64,000 nt of DNA, from positions 1,010,561-1,074,560 of the forward strand of contig QEOQ01000192.1 in the NCBI GenBank assembly GCA_010279815.1, in the 5' to 3' direction. The DNA comes from Brachionus plicatilis (lineage: Eukaryota > Rotifera > Eurotatoria > Ploima > Brachionidae). The notes under the pieces were generated by a model. That model was not told the origin of the DNA. It saw only the letters and a list, made by a program, of their open reading frames with translations, and searched no databases. How positions within the stretch are numbered: position 1 is the stretch's first letter; the number at the start of each line of letters is the position of its first letter. A program made the translations under genes and the position numbers. Positions 36,545 to 47,259 of the stretch are shown here, in pieces.

Positions 36545-37110
36545 GTATCTAATAATAATAAGGCTATGGATAAAGGATGACTAAAAGACATCCTCTAACG
36601 GAGTGCATGGATTAGTTGCACTATAGTAGCCTGTAAAATCAACTTTATTGGTTTTATAAAAAATTGTCAAGTTTGTTTTTAAAACGATTTATAGTTTCTT
36701 GTTCACCACTTCTCTTGGTAAAATATTCCAAATATTTGCTATCCGGTTTGTAAAAAAGTTGGTTATTGGAATGCAGTTTCGAACTAATTGTTTTTCAAAC
36801 CCATCATTGTAATTTCTAGTACCGGAAAGTTTAGATAACTTATTAAGAGGAAGATACCATTCAACTTGATCCATATTTTATACTATTTTAAATTTTTCAA
36901 TTAGATCACCTCTTATTCTGCTCTCCTCGAGACTGGTGAGATTTAGTTTTACCAAACGATCGTCGTAATCGAGGTTTCTTAACTCAACTATGATTTTAGT
37001 CACTCTTCTTTGAACCCCTTCAAAACTGTTAATATCTTTCTTAAAATATGGATTCCAAACTTGGACTGCATACTCTAAAGATGTATAAAGTTTTTTTAAT
37101 TGTTAATTTA
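36545..37110 (-). pseudogene. CR1-like LINE, 3' part only
   Basis: Minus-strand reading from about 37,105: LEYAVQVWNPYFKKDINSFE, VQRRVTKIIVELRNLDYDDR, RGDLIEKFKIV, one stop, then 36,874-36,689 FEKQLVRNC and FFTNRIANIWNILPREVVN. This is the conserved C-terminal domain after the reverse transcriptase in CR1-type LINEs, as in the element at 22.3-22.7 kb. The non-coding 3' end is at 36,545-36,650, ending in an AAT microsatellite. The reverse transcriptase itself is absent (5' truncation). Confidence 0.75.
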
Positions 37111-37144
37111 TCGCGACATTTAAATGGTTTTTTAAGGGTCTACC

Positions 37145-37790
37145 TAGTCTTCACAAACAAATAACTGTCACCCACAAATCAAAAACTTTTCCCCACAAAG
37201 AAAAAATTTTCAGCACAAAAATTATTTGACTAGGACAAAAACTGCTCTCCACAAATTAGCAACTTCTGAGTACATTTTTTTTTAAAATATCTATTATAAA
37301 ATTCTACTAAATATTTAAGATAATAAAATGCCTATGATTTTAATCACGTAATATAAAAAATTTCCGAATTTTTGGAACTTAAAAATCCAAAAAAAACATA
37401 AAACGAAAAAGAAAAACAATGACAATTCATTGAATGATGCAGGGCCAATATTATATGAGAATCCGACGAATTTGTTAATAAACCTAATAGAGGTCTTCCA
37501 TAATAAGCTGGAAATTGGTTTTCTTTAAAAAAGATTTTAATTAAATATTTAATTTTTTTATATATAATTTTATAAACTCTTTTTGAAAAAATATTATTAA
37601 AAAAATTTAAAAAAATTTTTTTCTATTTGGTTAAATATGTAAAAATTATTTTTTTCTTTTGAATTCGGCATAAATAAATTGTGTTATGTAGTGATTTGTG
37701 TTAAAAAGTTCTTGATGTGTGGTGAAAAGTTTTTAGTTTGTGGGCAACAGTTTTTTTAATTGTGGGGAACCATTTATCTCAACTGCAATG
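37145..37790. repeat. Inverted-repeat MITE with CCCACAAA motifs
   Basis: CCCACAAATCAAAAACTTTT then CCCCACA near 37,170 pairs with TGTGGTGAAAAGTTTTTAGT then TTGTGGG near 37,725; further CACAAA/TTTGTG motifs match on both sides. A/T-rich interior, no ORF. Confidence 0.55.
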
Positions 37791-38306
37791 TAAAAATGAT
37801 CAGATTTTTTGGTGATCAATTGTCCACATAATCGTTATGACCCAAAATTCACATAAAAATATTAATTAAAAAAATTTGAGTTCGTGAATTACGGCAAATT
37901 GAAGTTTGAGATCAAGATCAAAAGATCAAAATATAAATTGTGATATTTTTTTAAATAATCGAGAAAAAAATAAATTTTTCCAAAACAATTACTTGAAATG
38001 TCATGTCAAGTTTATTTTCATATTTAAAATTTTAAAATGTCTCTTTTTAACAAGTTTAATAGATTTAAATATTTTAATTGATTTTAATGAAAACTTACTT
38101 TTATAGACAAAAAAAATTGCTGTTTTAAAATTTTAAAATTTATTTAAGTGGAAAAATAAAATTATTCAAGTTTGAATGAATGGATATAAAAGTTAAAAAT
38201 TTCAATTTTTGAATTAACTTAACCTGAATTATTTAATATACTGATTGTTTTTGTTAAATAAATTAGAGATCAATCATTTTGATGTTAATTTGGTAATGAA
38301 ACATTA

Positions 38307-39564
38307 CAGTGAATTCTCGATTATCGAGACCCATGATTATCGAGACTCGAGACTACTTATATAAATTTTTGTTTCCCGAATTTTTTAAATCCTTTTACAC
38401 GTAAAAAAAATTGATTATCGAGACTCGAGTCTCGATAATTTTTTTATTATCGAGACTATATTTTATAATAAAACTGAGACTTTTAATGTAGAGTTTGCTT
38501 AATTTTCGAGACCTAAATTATGTCTTATTGAATATTTTTTCAGATGTCAATTTTCTATGTTATATATAACATATGTTATATAGAAAAATTGATAATTAAA
38601 AGCACCATTTTTATTTCTTTGATTCTTTGGTATTAAATTGCTCTTTTAGTAGACAATGCTGGTGGTCACAATCTTTCTGTTGAATTTGTAAAAAAGCTAA
38701 CACATATAGCTAAGTTGTTTATTTAGCCCCAAATTGTACATCTGTAATTCAACCATGTGATGCAGGCATTATAAAAGAATTTAAATCTAAGTATCGCAAT
38801 AAACTAATTAACTAATTAACCCATTCTTCAGATTCTGAAAGCTATGAAAGTGATTTAGATCACCTTGCAAAAATCAGATTGGATAGCTTGAAAGAAACAA
38901 ACAAATCTCAAAAATTGATAACTCCATTTTTTGATTTTGAATCTACATCGGTTCTAATAAAAACGTAACGCCAGCGATCCGGCCGGCCAACGGTAACTTT
39001 GGCGTCCCAACAGGTCGGAGCCGTCCGACCCGTCCGAACCGTCCGACCTTACTTGACGGCCGACCTAGGCGACCTAGCCGGCCGACCTAAGCGACCTTGC
39101 CGACCGACTTAAGCGACCTAGCCGGCCGACCTTGTTTTAATTTACGTAGCGACGAATAAATCCATGGGACGGTTTCGTGCTGTAGACATTTTGAAAAGAC
39201 TAGAAGGTGGTTACGGAACTGCTCTTGGTGTAATCCTAAATAATGATAATCCAAGGATAATTTATTGAAAATCCCTTTTAATTAATTGCGAATTTATTAT
39301 TACTTTTCTTGAATGAAAATTTTTTTAGATTTTTTGATTTTGAGATTTTTTTTTCTTCTCTCAAAAATGTAAAAATATAAAAATGTACAATAAATAACAT
39401 TTTGCCTTAAATTTTTTATTTTTTTTTAAATAATATTTTTATATAAAAATTTTCGAGACTTTTATTTAAAATTAAAAAAGTCTCGAATATCGAATAAAGA
39501 GACAAAATTATCGAGACTAATATTTTTGTTTCCCAAACGAGTCTCGATAATCGAGAATTCACTG
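38307..39564 (+). mobile_element. Pogo/Tigger-like element with transposase remnant
   Basis: Inverted termini CAGTGAATTCTCGATTATCG / complement, flanked by duplicated TA (38,305-38,306 and 39,565-39,566). Additional TCGAGACT blocks lie inside both ends. At 38,650-38,800 the plus strand encodes a frame-broken piece of DDE transposase: LLVDNAGGHN, then CTSVIQPCDAGIIKEFKSKY, the second catalytic Asp block and the QP.D.GIIK.FK region of pogo/Tigger enzymes. The N-terminal half is missing. Confidence 0.8.
38966..39134. repeat. GC-rich degenerate tandem array inside the pogo-like element
   Basis: About 170 bases of C/G-rich repeats of GGCCGACCTAAGCGACCT and variants (GTCCGACC, CCGGCCGACC), an extreme contrast to the flanking A/T-rich DNA. 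Not part of the terminal repeats and not coding in any frame I can recognise. Confidence 0.75.
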
Positions 39565-39698
39565 TATTAGACATAACAAGTCTAGTAATGTTGAGTATTT
39601 ATTTTTTTATAAATTATTAAAATTATTAGATTAATTAAGTTTTAAAATTTAAAATGATCGTTTTGATCTTAAAATTTGATCTGAAACTTCAACTTGCC

Positions 39699-42045
39699 TG
39701 AATTGCACACAAGTTTACACATAACTTTAAATAAAGTCAAAAACATATTATACCTTTAACGATTCTAAGAGTAAAGCTAAAACCCAATATTTTTTCTTTT
39801 AAAACTGCTAAATGCATTAAAAATTTCAATCATAAATTTCTATTAATTCTATCTTTAAAATTAAAATTAATATTAATAGACTAAAAAAAAGTCAAGCTTT
39901 TTGCAATTAGACGGTCACAAAATTTTAGAATAAGTTTTTTTAGCGATTTTCATAATCACAGTCCAAAAACCAAAACTAGTTCTTTTAATTTAGGATCCTA
40001 GGATTTCATATTATAAATTATTATATTGGGGAAAAAATTCTACCCAGAACTTAAAATTGTAATTAGAAAATTTATTTTGGTTAAAGTTAAGAAATTCGAC
40101 TGATTTTTCCCCAAAATTAACCCGCACAAATCAATTAACTCCTTAGCCCATTATAACAACTCCTTTAGATATCTCAATTAAGAAAATTTATTATGAAAAT
40201 TTAAAAATAACATTCTGAGTTAATTTAAAAATAACATTCTTAGTAAATTTGTCACCTTGTTAACACATTTTAGCTTTACCGCATTTAACTAAATTTTTTT
40301 CTAAAAAAAAATCAACCCTACACAAAATTTTAAATTTTAATGATAAAAAAACATTAAATCGGCGGAAATGGGATATAAAATTGAAAAAAGCGAGCTAATT
40401 TATTGTACAAAGCTAAAAAAAAATGGAGTAATGGGCTAAATCCTATTAATTCATTTAGCCTTCACCCCATTTACCTATTGTACTAAATGGGTGATAAAAT
40501 TTTTATTTTTACACCCTACTTGGCTTAATATCTCAACCAGTTTTATTTGTAAATTTTATAAGAAAAAATTTTAAATTAAAAATATTGATTTGAAAACTAT
40601 TAAAAAAATTGAATTCAAAAAGAAAATTTATTTAAATTTGAATTACAAGTTGAAGGAGTGAGTTCAATATTGATTGTTTTAAACACACAATTATCAAGCA
40701 TCTTACCTCCTTGTTTAAAAAAATATAAAATTAAAAAACCTCATATGGCCTGGCTAAATTTATTCATTTAACACATTTTTAATAACACTCACTCGAAAAG
40801 AACTAAGTTTAGTGACAAATGATGAGACTTGGAAGATCAATGATTATAATGAATTAAGGTTTTTTTTAATTTTTATTATATGTTGTTCAGTATTGTGCAA
40901 CTTTGATTTTAATTTTTAATTTTTAAATGAATGGGCTTAATTATGCATATCTGAAATCTCTTTTCTTTGCTTGGAATAATATAAATAAATACGGTATATT
41001 AAAGCATCTTCTATCTAAATTTTATTTTTATTTTTAAAGAAGGTTGAGATAAATCAGATAGTTTCAATTAAATTATTTGATACAAAAAGAATTATTTTAT
41101 CTGAGAGAAACATGAAATTAAAATCACTGAATTTCAAAATTTAATATACATGAAGCAATCAAAAATTTTGATTGCATCAAAGATCATATTTTTCTTTCTT
41201 GAATTCCGCAGTTAAATTATTTTTACAAAAAATGTGATTTTGCCAAATATTGAACCTTTAAGACCATTTTAAAATTTTTTTTCATAAATCTATATTTAGT
41301 TATTTAAATTTTTTTCGGATTTGTTTGAATTTCAATTTCTTCAAAAAAATAAACTATTAAAAATTAATTTTGTCATTTTTTTAAGTCTCGACTAAATACT
41401 TTCTTAGAAACAATTGGTTTGAAATAACATTTTCAATTTTTTTTTTCAAAATTTTATAAACCCTTTTTTTATTATTCAATCCAATTATAAGTTTTTCTAA
41501 TAATTAAATTTTTATGGTAACAAAATAAATTTGAAAGTAATAGAAAAATATTACAATTGATTAATTACATAATTCACGGATTTCTCTCATATTCATATTC
41601 TGATAAAATTTTATTAAGGTTTCTTCCAGTGAATCGTAATTAAATATTAAAAAAGTGACTTGAATAAGTGAGTTAATATCAATTATGAAATATAAAAAAC
41701 ATTTTATACCATATCTATTAGAGATGATTATTGAGAATTTTTTCGTAAAAAATTCTAGTATATTCAAAAAATATTTATTTTTTTAATAATTAAAGTGTTA
41801 TTTTTATTTAGTTAATGTTTTAAAATTTTAAAAATTAAATTTAATCTAATAAATTTTTTGTTTAATTTAATTGTCAACCAATCGAAAGCTAAAATTGGAT
41901 TTATTTATAAGGCTTCATCAATTTTTCTTTCGAAATAATCAAGTTGTTAGGAAGTCGTTCGATTTGAAGTGAATACATTCAAGGACAATTTAAATTATAA
42001 AATGTTTTTATAAATACTGTTGATTTTTTTATTCATAAATGAAAA
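39699..42045. other. AT-rich intergenic, no gene seen
   Basis: About 2.3 kb without a supportable gene. A minus-strand ORF at 41,561-41,767 (68 codons, Ile/Phe/Asn-rich) is typical of random A/T-rich sequence. The 200 bases before 42,046 contain TATAAAA-like and CTTATAAAATG sequences that could be the promoter of the next gene. Confidence 0.4.
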
Positions 42046-42609
42046 ATGTCTTCGCAAAAAGAAAATTCTCTAAATCATGTAAACAATTTAGATCAGGCTT
42101 TGCGATCTCTGGGAAAAAATCAGGAAATACGAATAAAGAAAATTTACCACGTAGTTTCTGACAAATGGCCCAAAGTTGAAGAATCGCCGAAGCCTGTTCC
42201 TCAGCCAGCCCATAAAATAGTTCCAGTCGTGGTTAAAAAAAAAATAGTGCCAGTTTATTTCAAAAAACCAAGAGCCGAATTAAAATTAACTCCCAGATAT
42301 GCTCTGCCTGAAACCGAGCCATCTATTCAACCAGTAATTCCGCAGCCAGTTCAGCCATTTTATCAGTCTGTAACCCAAATTGCAGAACATCCTTCTTACA
42401 CACAACATGTTCATCAAAATAGACCACAAGTAGTGTCCCAATCTGTGCCAATTATGCTTCAAGCTCCTCCAGTTCAACAAACTGCATTTCACGATGCCAT
42501 TCCAATGATGGCACAAAATTCTTCTGCAGTAGATCCTCAACCAAATCAGATAAGAATGACCCCAATTTTTCAAGCACCTAATCCAGTTGTTTATCAGCAA
42601 TCAAATTAA
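42046..42609 (+). CDS. Pro/Gln/Val-rich protein of unknown function
   Basis: Single-exon frame of 187 residues from ATG 42,046 to TAA. The N-terminus (MSSQKENSLNHVNNLDQALR) is polar; residues 40-75 are basic with PVVVKKKIVPVYFKKPRAEL; the rest is low-complexity with repeated PVxP, QPVQPF and APPVQQ motifs and many His/Gln. No signal peptide, membrane segment or known domain. AATAAAATA lies about 160 bases downstream. Base composition is clearly coding (even codon use for Pro, Val, Gln). Probably an intrinsically disordered protein. Confidence 0.65.
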   Translation: MSSQKENSLNHVNNLDQALRSLGKNQEIRIKKIYHVVSDKWPKVEESPKPVPQPAHKIVPVVVKKKIVPVYFKKPRAELKLTPRYALPETEPSIQPVIPQPVQPFYQSVTQIAEHPSYTQHVHQNRPQVVSQSVPIMLQAPPVQQTAFHDAIPMMAQNSSAVDPQPNQIRMTPIFQAPNPVVYQQSN

Positions 42610-42981
42610 AACAATTACTAGTTTTGTTTAAAAAATTTATTTTACAAATGATAAACAAACATTATAGCTTAAAAACATGGTCAAATATTTCTTTTTTCAC
42701 CTGGTTTCTAAATTGCTCCACTTGATCCTTAATAATTAGGATTTAAATTTTTTTTGGTATTTTACAAAATAAAATATTTACTTCGGACACCAATAATTTT
42801 TCTTTTTGAATTAGCTTTTTAGCATAAAAAAGCATGAAAATACCCGAATCACGCAAATTAATCTGCTTAACTACATTCTTAAAAAAAATTATCTTTAAAA
42901 TAAATAATAAAAAAAACCATTAGACAAAACGAATGCCAATTATCGCTATCAAATTGTCAAATTTATCAAATCTATCAAATT
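42610..42981. other. 3' flank of the Pro-rich gene up to the assembly gap
   Basis: A/T-rich. The last 40 bases are short TATCAAATT repeats that run into the gap, so the missing DNA may be a simple repeat. Confidence 0.4.
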
Positions 42982-43283
42982 NNNNNNNNNNNNNNNNNNN
43001 NNNNNNNNNNNNNNNNNNNNNNNNNNNNNNNNNNNNNNNNNNNNNNNNNNNNNNNNNNNNNNNNNNNNNNNNNNNNNNNNNNNNNNNNNNNNNNNNNNNN
43101 NNNNNNNNNNNNNNNNNNNNNNNNNNNNNNNNNNNNNNNNNNNNNNNNNNNNNNNNNNNNNNNNNNNNNNNNNNNNNNNNNNNNNNNNNNNNNNNNNNNN
43201 NNNNNNNNNNNNNNNNNNNNNNNNNNNNNNNNNNNNNNNNNNNNNNNNNNNNNNNNNNNNNNNNNNNNNNNNNNNNNNNNNNN
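42982..43283. other. Assembly gap (302 N)
   Basis: Unknown bases. It lies downstream of the minus-strand transposase-Ulp1 gene and could hide its last exon. Confidence 0.99.
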
Positions 43284-44155
43284 AGACGAAATTAATTTTT
43301 ATAATGTAATTTTTTCTTTCTATTTAAAATGCAATAAAAAAATAAATTCAGACAATAAAGAGTCTGAAATTACCGATAATTGAACTTTTAAGTTTTCCAC
43401 AATATAAATTAGATCTGATTTTTTTTTAACTTACGCCTTTTTAAAGCACTTTAAAATTTTCTAAACTTTAATTACTAAAAAAAATAATTATAAAAATAAA
43501 TATGTTATTATTCAATTAAAATTTTAAAAATGTTTATTATTTTAATGAAATTATTTATAGAAAGACAATGCATAATGGACGAAATGAAGTTAATGATCAC
43601 GAACAAAAATTGTTAAAAAAATTTTTAAATTTTAATTTATAATATTAATGCTAAAGCATATTTTCAGGATAGCATTAAATGTTTAACTTAAATTTTTTTG
43701 CATGTGAAATTACAAATCGAACAAAAAAAATTTTTTTTGTTCGATTTGTAATTTCAAATATTTTAATAAGGGAAATATTTTAATTTTAATTTTTGCTATC
43801 TTTTGCCTTTATTTTTGATCTAATACGTTGCATGTTCTTTCAAAGATGAATTACACTTCGTGTAAAAAACTAAACACATTTTTGGAGGGAAACTCTTGAA
43901 ATTTTCTACTAGAATAATTAGGGTCAGGTGGGAGATCAGGTTTTTAAAAATTTAAAAATTTCAATTTTCAAAAATAATTAATATCTTGGGAAAAAATTAA
44001 TTTAATTTTCGAAAAGTACAGAAAATTCCAAACTAAATTTTTAAATAAGTGGTGACCACGAAATTTTCCAATTTAGGGAGTCAAATTTTTTCTAATAATA
44101 GCATTAGATAGGATCATTAAAATTTGATCAAAGATTTCATTTTTCAAATTTAGTA
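43284..44155. other. Non-coding flank with a perfect 52-bp palindrome
   Basis: 43,705-43,730 and 43,731-43,756 are exact complements (TGAAATTACAAATCGAACAA then AAAAAA). The arm resembles the TTCAAATACAAATTGAACAA termini of the MITE at 2.95 kb. No exon with the expected D-C-G motif of a Ulp1 protease was found here. Confidence 0.55.
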
Positions 44156-46736
44156 TTAAACTATACAAACTTTTTCATTGTTTACTTTCCAATTTTCACA
44201 ATTAAATTCTTCTGAATTTAATTTTAAATATTCTTTTTGAATAAATTCACTTTAAAATAAAAAATGAAAAAAAAATAACAAATTTAATTAATTACTTTAA
44301 AATTTTCAAACAGTCCATGTCGTTCACCATCATTGAATCAAAATAACTAATTTTTTTATTTTTCAAATCAATGGCCTTTTTTCATATTTGAAAAAAAAAA
44401 AAAAACTTTAAAAAAATCATAAACAAAAAATGACTTACAGCTAAAGCCCAGTGATCAGTTTTTTGTATGGGAACAAGAATAAGCTCAAACTTGAATAAAT
44501 TAAAATGCTCACCCAACTCAACACTTTCATTAAAACCATATTTTAAATTTGGATAAAAACTCAACGGATAAATAAAAACACTGTCAGAACATCCAAGTCT
44601 AATTAACCTGAGATAAAATTGAATCAGATTTGAGTTTAGCAAAGAACCAGTCTCAAAAACGTCCAAGTCTTCCTTGGTCAGCTCAAAACCAAATTCGTTG
44701 GACACAATGTGATGTTGACGCTCAATTACTATCTCTTTTTCCAACTCATCCATGTCTGCATCATTCAAACTAACCAAACTAAAGCAACAAGTTGACTCAA
44801 AATTTTGATCTTTTTTCACTTTTTTCACCATTTTAGGCTTGATTAATTCATTTTTTGAATTTTTTAATCTGGGCTCCGAGTCACCTAGGCCGTCTTGATC
44901 AACATTTTGTTCATTTACCAAAATGTCAATTATTGATTTGCTTGTTTCTGGCTCATTGGTTTTGGATCTTTTGGCAAACTCTCCAAGTACAGCCAGTTCA
45001 TTTGACTCTTCATATTTTCTGATGAAAGAATCAACTGGTTCCGAGTTGAAAAAACATTTGGACATGTTCTCGAAACGAGTGTACTGATTGCTCAAAGTTG
45101 GTTGTAGACCATGTGCCAAACGAGTCCATAGTGGCATGGTATAGGAAAAATTTTGTACGAAATTATACAATAATTTGTGAGATTGACGGCTGTTTTTGAT
45201 GCCATGTTCCTTTATATTGTTCGAGTCTTGGACACATTTTTGGAACACTTTCTCCGCAAATTGGCAAAAAATAAAATCAGCTTTGAACTTGGGCGAAAAG
45301 TGCTCAGGTCCGGACACAAAGTGTGTCCGATTGGTGCCAAACACAAAAAAATTCTCTTTTTTTTCGTAGTGGCCAAGTTTATTTTTCAAATAGCGGAAAG
45401 AATTTTCCACCAGAGAATTTACATTTTTGTTGTACAAAATGACCATAATTGAATAAAGAGCCTGTTCGAGCTCACCTAAATTTTCACTATTTACCAAGCA
45501 ACTAAAAGCATGCATCCCAAATGTGTAATTGGTACCAAAAGAGTAGTATTCTTTTAAAATTTTATCAAGTTGATACAAAAATTGATTTTGGCAAACTCTT
45601 ACATAAACTGCCATTGATTGATCCAGCCTTTCTTCTGAATTAAAAAATTTCCTGCAATAGCTCTCATAGGTCTCAAGGCCAAACACCTCCACAACACTCT
45701 CGACCATGTTCATGGAAAAATCGGTGACAAAGTTAAAAATTTTCTTGCCATACCCAGCTTTTCTGTAGAACATGCCCAGCCACTGGGTCAAACAATCTCG
45801 ACTACAAGTCTCTGTGCTGAGCATACAACTTAGCGGAACAACTGAGCCTTCCTTGCACAAACTGAGCTCGTAGGGTTGAAAATTTTTCGAATGAATTGTG
45901 GTCGAGATGAGATCTTTTCTGAATTGAGATATGAAAAAAACATGTTTTTTTTCTGCTGAGCCAAATATGCAGCATTGTTCATAGTTGAAGCAGACTATTG
46001 ATCCCGGAACGTGTTGTATCAAATGAATGTAGCCTTTTAAAGGCTTTGTAGCCCACTTTTCTGCATAAAAATCTCGTAGAACTATCAAACTTTGGTAGCA
46101 GTCTTTGGCCTCGGCAGATATTTTTTTGTACACTGATGTTGACTTGCCGATATAGTCCGCGTTTCCGGCAATTATGTTCGAACTGCATACTCTGCTCAGA
46201 AATTCTTTGGTAGGAGTTGAATTTTTAAGGATGTCTCTAAGTTCTTCTCTTGATTTGCCTCGGAAATGGCGCGCATTTACCTCGGTGCTCGAGTGCTTGA
46301 TTTTGCCAGTGTAAAAAACATGCACCATTAGTTTATCGTTCATTTTTAGGCAAAATTTAATGGAACAATCTTCAAAAACGCAGTAGCCCGATGCTGAAAA
46401 TAGTTTTTTGTCACTTGACGACATTTTAGTTGACATTACTTGACCATCTTGCATTTTGGCATGTCTTTTGCGAACATTAGCCTGATTGACGTAGTGGTCC
46501 TTGAATGCAAATACACAGTATTTGTTCGATTGTTTAAGGCCTGCTACAAAGTAGTCTTCCCATTCACCGCGCTGAAATCTGTGTCCTCTCTGAATTGTCT
46601 TGAGCTTTGACCAGTCGGTCTCGTTCAGGTGAAATTCGGCCTCGTTGGGGATGCTTATCTCAAAAAAGTTTTTGTCCTGAGACAAGTTTTCGCTTGCCGG
46701 ATCATTTACCCTATCTCCAAGATAATTAAAAGTCAT
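44156..46736 (-). CDS. Transposase-like (MULE-type) protein with C-terminal Ulp1/SENP protease domain
   Basis: Minus-strand exons 46,736-44,439, 44,375-44,296 and 44,249-44,156; the first intron has a strong GTAAGT donor. About 820 residues. The N-terminal part carries a Cys/His cluster (YCVFEDCSIKFCLKM, later HVFYTGKIKHS) and NARHFRGKSREELR. Residues about 310-370 (VVPLSCMLSTETCSRDCLTQ, then FVTDFSMN) resemble the MULE DDE core. The C-terminus is a C48 Ulp1/SENP fold: SNLIQFYLRL, FKFELILVPI, the catalytic-His motif DHWALA and, after splicing, AIDLKNKKISYFDSM with the catalytic Asp. The QQ/D-C-G exon with the nucleophile Cys is not visible. Such transposase-protease fusions are known in some eukaryotic DNA transposons; this one has an unbroken 2.3 kb exon, so it is young or domesticated. 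ATG 46,736 chosen as first ATG. Confidence 0.7.
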
Positions 46737-47259
46737 TTTCGGCAATCGAGCCTGAGCTGAAATCTAGCTTAAAATTTAGCTCAAATCAAAATTTTAAAAG
46801 TATAGCATTTTTTTTTCAAATTTTTTATTTAAATAATTCAAAATTAACATTTTCTTAAAAAATTTTATTTTATTTTTCAAAGTTTTATTCAATTTTTATT
46901 TTTTTTTTTTTTTTTTTTTAAATGACATCAACATGACAAAATTTAACAACAAAAATTTTTAATTACATTTTAAATAAATTAATTGCATTTTATTTGACAA
47001 ATTTTTGATTGTTTTCAATTTAAGTCGACAAAAAATGTCAATTTGTAATTCCGAAACGAACTATTGTTCGAATTACACATTAAATAAAAAAAATATTTTT
47101 TCTTTTAAACAAAATCATATTTTTATCTTTTTTATAAACTAAAGCCAAACATTTGCTTCTAATTTAGATTTTGAGATAGGGCTTTTTTTTCAATGCATCT
47201 TCTGAGAGAATAAAATTTTTTTTTCAAATTTAGTGTTATATTTCATTAAAAAAACAAAA

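Larger units (their letters stand above)
37893..39698. mobile_element. GGCAAATTGAAG-family MITE interrupted by a pogo-like element
   Basis: Left end GGCAAATTGAAGTTTGAGAT at 37,893, right end complement at 39,698; flanks TGAATTAC and TGAATTGC (7 of 8 matching). Removing 38,307-39,564 plus one TA leaves a sequence that lines up along its length with the uninterrupted copy at 57,584-58,116, so this is the same element with a later insertion. Confidence 0.85.

Noticed and set aside
42933..43295. ORF spanning 42,933-43,295
   Set aside because: Almost entirely unknown bases of the assembly gap.
44382..44438. C-terminus SHFLFMIFLKFFFFFQI of the transposase-Ulp1 protein
   Set aside because: It is read-through of an intron beginning GTAAGT; splicing to 44,375 gives a proper Ulp1 continuation with the catalytic Asp.
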